In this document: in pieces, positions 7,165 through 8,736 of the stretch
How the letters are laid out: each line of letters opens with the position of its first letter
How positions within the stretch are numbered: the stretch's first letter is position 1
Assembly: GCA_050015895.1 (NCBI GenBank)
Contig: JBEKAN010000185.1
Location: 1 to 8,736 of the forward strand
Length of the DNA: 8,736 nt
Reading direction: 5' to 3'
Origin: JBEKOF01 sp050015895
GTDB lineage: Bacteria > Verrucomicrobiota > Verrucomicrobiia > Limisphaerales > Palsa-1400
Program-made: the position numbers and the translations under genes
Notes under the pieces: generated by a model
The model's input: only the letters and a program-made list of their open reading frames with translations
Told to the model about the DNA's origin: nothing
Database searches by the model: none

Positions 7165-7446
7165 AGTTTCAGATTTCCGTTGCCACATTTTCCCGGCAAG
7201 ATTGTGCTCTCGTTCCTATCTACCGCCGCTCCAGGGGGTGAAGCCGCAACCCTTTCGCCACCGGGAATCGCAAGTTCTCGGCCTGTTGGCCAAATCTAGT
7301 CTGGGGTGTCATCTGAGGCAGGATGCGCGGGGGAATACCCCGATCACAGACCCGGACAAATCACGCGCTCAAGGAAGGTCCTGGACCTTGTTCATACGGC
7401 TCCGTTCCGCCATGATCTCCGCCTCACTAAAGCCACTTGCATAAAG
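7165..7446. other. Intergenic region between terminator and tRNA-Tyr fragment
   Basis: No supported gene. An open frame runs through it on the plus strand, but it starts inside the small peptide gene in another frame and crosses the terminator. It contains a short run resembling the first helix of a LuxR-type HTH (HRESQVLGLLAK, encoded at about 7259-7294), with nothing of the rest of that domain after it. CCACTT at 7433-7438 pairs with AAGTGG at 7444-7449. On the minus strand this hairpin begins inside the tRNA CCA end and is followed by only a short T run, so at most it is a weak terminator of the original tRNA gene. Confidence 0.5.
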
Positions 7447-7506
7447 TGGTGGTAGGTGATGGATTCGAACCATCGAAGGCGTAAGCCAGCAGATTTACAG
7501 TCTGCT
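7447..7506 (-). pseudogene. 3' fragment of a tRNA-Tyr (GTA) gene, attachment site of an integrative element
   Basis: Read on the minus strand from 7506 to 7447, this is the 3' portion of a tRNA-Tyr gene. It has the anticodon stem GCAGA/TCTGC with loop CTGTAAA (anticodon GTA at 7498-7496), and a long variable arm with the GGC/GCC stem expected of type II tRNAs. The T arm is GATGG-TTCGAAT-CCATC (7474-7458), the acceptor strand ACCTACC, and the discriminator A and encoded CCA follow at 7450-7447. The D arm and 5' acceptor strand (GGTAGGT expected) are absent: the sequence just upstream on that strand is AT-rich and unrelated. A fragment running from the anticodon stem to the 3' end next to an integrase is the classic result of site-specific insertion into a tRNA gene. 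It should be non-functional as a tRNA. Confidence 0.88.
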
Positions 7507-7621
7507 GTATTGTGTTTATTATAAATTAGTTATGACTATTTGATTACTTTTTGATTTCTTTTCTTTCAGAACTCTGCCATGATTAAAGCACGTAAGCGTC
7601 AAAAAGAGAAAGGTAGAGAAT
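7507..7621 (+). promoter_or_regulatory. AT-rich junction and integrase upstream region
   Basis: This stretch is far richer in A/T than the rest of the window, especially 7507-7570, and starts exactly where tRNA homology ends. It contains TTATAAATT-like sequence at about 7519-7527 and a short direct repeat, TTTGATTA at 7539 and TTTGATTT at 7550, spaced 11 bp. That repeat could be an arm-type integrase or excisionase site. No promoter has a good -35/-10 pair. The integrase start at 7622 is preceded by AGG at 7611-7613. The role is inferred from position. Confidence 0.4.
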
Positions 7622-8736
7622 ATGACGAAACATCGAACAGGACATTTGGTCAAACGTGGCAAGAACTTTTATTGCCGCTGGAGAGTGGATGGCAGAGTCT
7701 TCCTCAAAGTTCTGCATGACGAAAACGGCAGGGCTATCACCACGCGCCGGGAGGCCGAAGAGGCCAAGACAAAATTCATGGCCGCCTTTACCATCGGCGA
7801 CAAGGCGGAAGTCTTGCAGTCTATCGCTTCCAAACTGGACAACGCCAAGACGGAATTGGCGAACCTGCAAGATCACCAAGCACCGGCCTTAGCCATCGCC
7901 AACGCGTGGACCGAATACCTGGCCGCGCCAAACCGCCCGGACAGTGGCGAGTCCACCTTGCGCCAATACGAATTCCAGTGTGCCGCCTTTGCCCGTTGGA
8001 TGGAAGAAAAACACCCACAAACTCTCACCTTGCGCGACGTGACCCAGCCTATCGCCGACGAATACGCCGCCAGCCTGAACCGCAGTAAATTTACGCCAAG
8101 CACCTTCAACAAGCACCTGAACCTGTTGACGCTGGTTTTCCGCGTTTTGAAAAGCAAAGCGCGGCTCGCGAGCAATCCCTGGGAGGACATCCAGCGCAAG
8201 CGTATTACTCCACGGGGACGCCGCGAACTGACAATTGACGAACTTCGCAATGTCTGTCAGGCAGCGGAAGGAGAACTGCGAATCCTGCTCGCCTTGGGCG
8301 TTTACACCGGCTTGCGTTTGGGGGATTGCTCCACATTGCGGTGGGGTGAAGTGGACCTGGCCCGCAACATCATTCGGCGCATCCCGAATAAAACCGCCCG
8401 CCGCAATCCAAAACCAGTCATCGTTCCGATTCACTCTGACCTGCTGGCGATGCTGGTCGCCATCGCCCCCGAGCAACGCGCCGAATACGTTCTGCCAAAA
8501 ATAGCCTCCCTATACTTGCGCAGGAGCGACATGGTCACGGACATGGTGCAGCGGCATTTGGTAAAGTGTGGAGTTAGACCGCACAAGCCGGGTACCGGAG
8601 GGCCGGGCGAGCGGGCCGTGGTCGAAGTTGGCTTCCACAGCTTGCGCCACACGTTCGTATCCCTTTGCCGCGAGAGCAACGCGCCGCTAGCCGTGGTCGA
8701 ATCCATCGTCGGCCACAGCAACCCGGCCATGACGCG
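7622..8736 (+). CDS. Tyrosine recombinase/integrase, 3' end outside the window
   Basis: A site-specific recombinase of the phage/ICE integrase family that would cut and rejoin DNA at the adjacent tRNA-Tyr attachment site. The frame is open from ATG 7622 (an in-frame stop at 7580-7582 excludes a longer start) to the window edge, 371 codons so far. Residues about 8-55 look like a beta-rich arm-binding domain with GKNFYCRWRVDGRVF. Residues 60-88 form a charged helical linker. Residues 88-190 match the SAM-like core-binding domain. The catalytic domain starts near 200, with Arg232 in YTGLRLGD, Lys257 in IPNKTARR, His339 and Arg342 in FHSLRHTF and His365 in VGHSNPAMT. The nucleophilic Tyr is expected just beyond the cut. 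Every active-site residue that can be seen is intact, so the gene looks functional. It lies 115 bp from the tRNA fragment and reads away from it. Confidence 0.93.
   Translation, partial: MTKHRTGHLVKRGKNFYCRWRVDGRVFLKVLHDENGRAITTRREAEEAKTKFMAAFTIGDKAEVLQSIASKLDNAKTELANLQDHQAPALAIANAWTEYLAAPNRPDSGESTLRQYEFQCAAFARWMEEKHPQTLTLRDVTQPIADEYAASLNRSKFTPSTFNKHLNLLTLVFRVLKSKARLASNPWEDIQRKRITPRGRRELTIDELRNVCQAAEGELRILLALGVYTGLRLGDCSTLRWGEVDLARNIIRRIPNKTARRNPKPVIVPIHSDLLAMLVAIAPEQRAEYVLPKIASLYLRRSDMVTDMVQRHLVKCGVRPHKPGTGGPGERAVVEVGFHSLRHTFVSLCRESNAPLAVVESIVGHSNPAMT

Noticed and set aside
6965..7444. 159-aa plus-strand frame with a LuxR-HTH-like start (HRESQVLGLLAK)
   Set aside because: It begins inside the 53-aa gene in another frame and crosses the terminator. 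Only about 12 residues resemble LuxR, and no EIA/TVxxH second half follows in any plus-strand frame I read. Chance or a very decayed remnant.
7447..7506. Complete tRNA-Tyr gene
   Set aside because: The anticodon, variable and T arms are present, but the D arm and 5' acceptor strand are missing and replaced by AT-rich sequence.
7579..7719. 46-aa plus-strand frame overlapping the integrase start
   Set aside because: It overlaps the integrase gene in a different frame, has no ribosome binding site and no recognisable feature such as an excisionase HTH.
7889..8476. 195-aa minus-strand frame opposite the integrase
   Set aside because: The plus-strand frame has a full recombinase signature over the same DNA, so this is an antisense shadow.

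Overview
The window looks like bacterial chromosome from a GC-rich member of the Verrucomicrobiota or a close PVC relative. This rests on protein style, not on a marker gene. The main gene encodes a very large Gly/Ser/Thr/Ala-rich secreted protein built from autotransporter-associated beta-strand (PATR) repeats, and it ends in a C-terminal module of a kind common in verrucomicrobial surface proteins. The small gene after it encodes a lasso-leader-like peptide. The taxonomic call is an inference.

Layout. (1) Positions 1-660 show no convincing gene. They hold an unusual cluster of short tandem repeats: two five-unit 10-bp arrays, a third 10-bp repeat, 8-, 6- and 9-bp repeats, and a 16-bp A/T palindrome. 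(2) A consensus-like promoter at 667-695 would give a leader of about 315 nt with several G/C-rich hairpins, running to the large gene at 1017. (3) 1017-6842 encodes a 1941-aa secreted PATR protein with a clear signal peptide, about seven PATR units in two blocks, and a C-terminal part without PATR repeats. No beta-barrel translocator is visible. (4) Starting 28 nt after its stop, with a good ribosome binding site, 6871-7032 encodes a 53-aa peptide with a lasso-type leader signature (Y-x2-P-x-L-x3-G) but no acidic residue that could close a lasso ring. A strong intrinsic terminator at 7127-7164 ends this two-gene unit. (5) At 7447-7506, on the minus strand, lies the 3' part of a tRNA-Tyr gene (anticodon stem to CCA) without its 5' half. 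It abuts AT-rich DNA and then a tyrosine-recombinase integrase (7622 to the window end, open at its 3' end).

How the parts fit. 1-7446 reads as a chromosomal flank carrying a two-gene surface/secretion locus, with the large exported protein and the leader-like peptide probably transcribed together. From about 7507 rightwards reads as one end of an integrative element inserted in a tRNA-Tyr gene. The truncated tRNA copy is the distal attachment site, and the intact tRNA-Tyr and the element's cargo should lie beyond the right edge.
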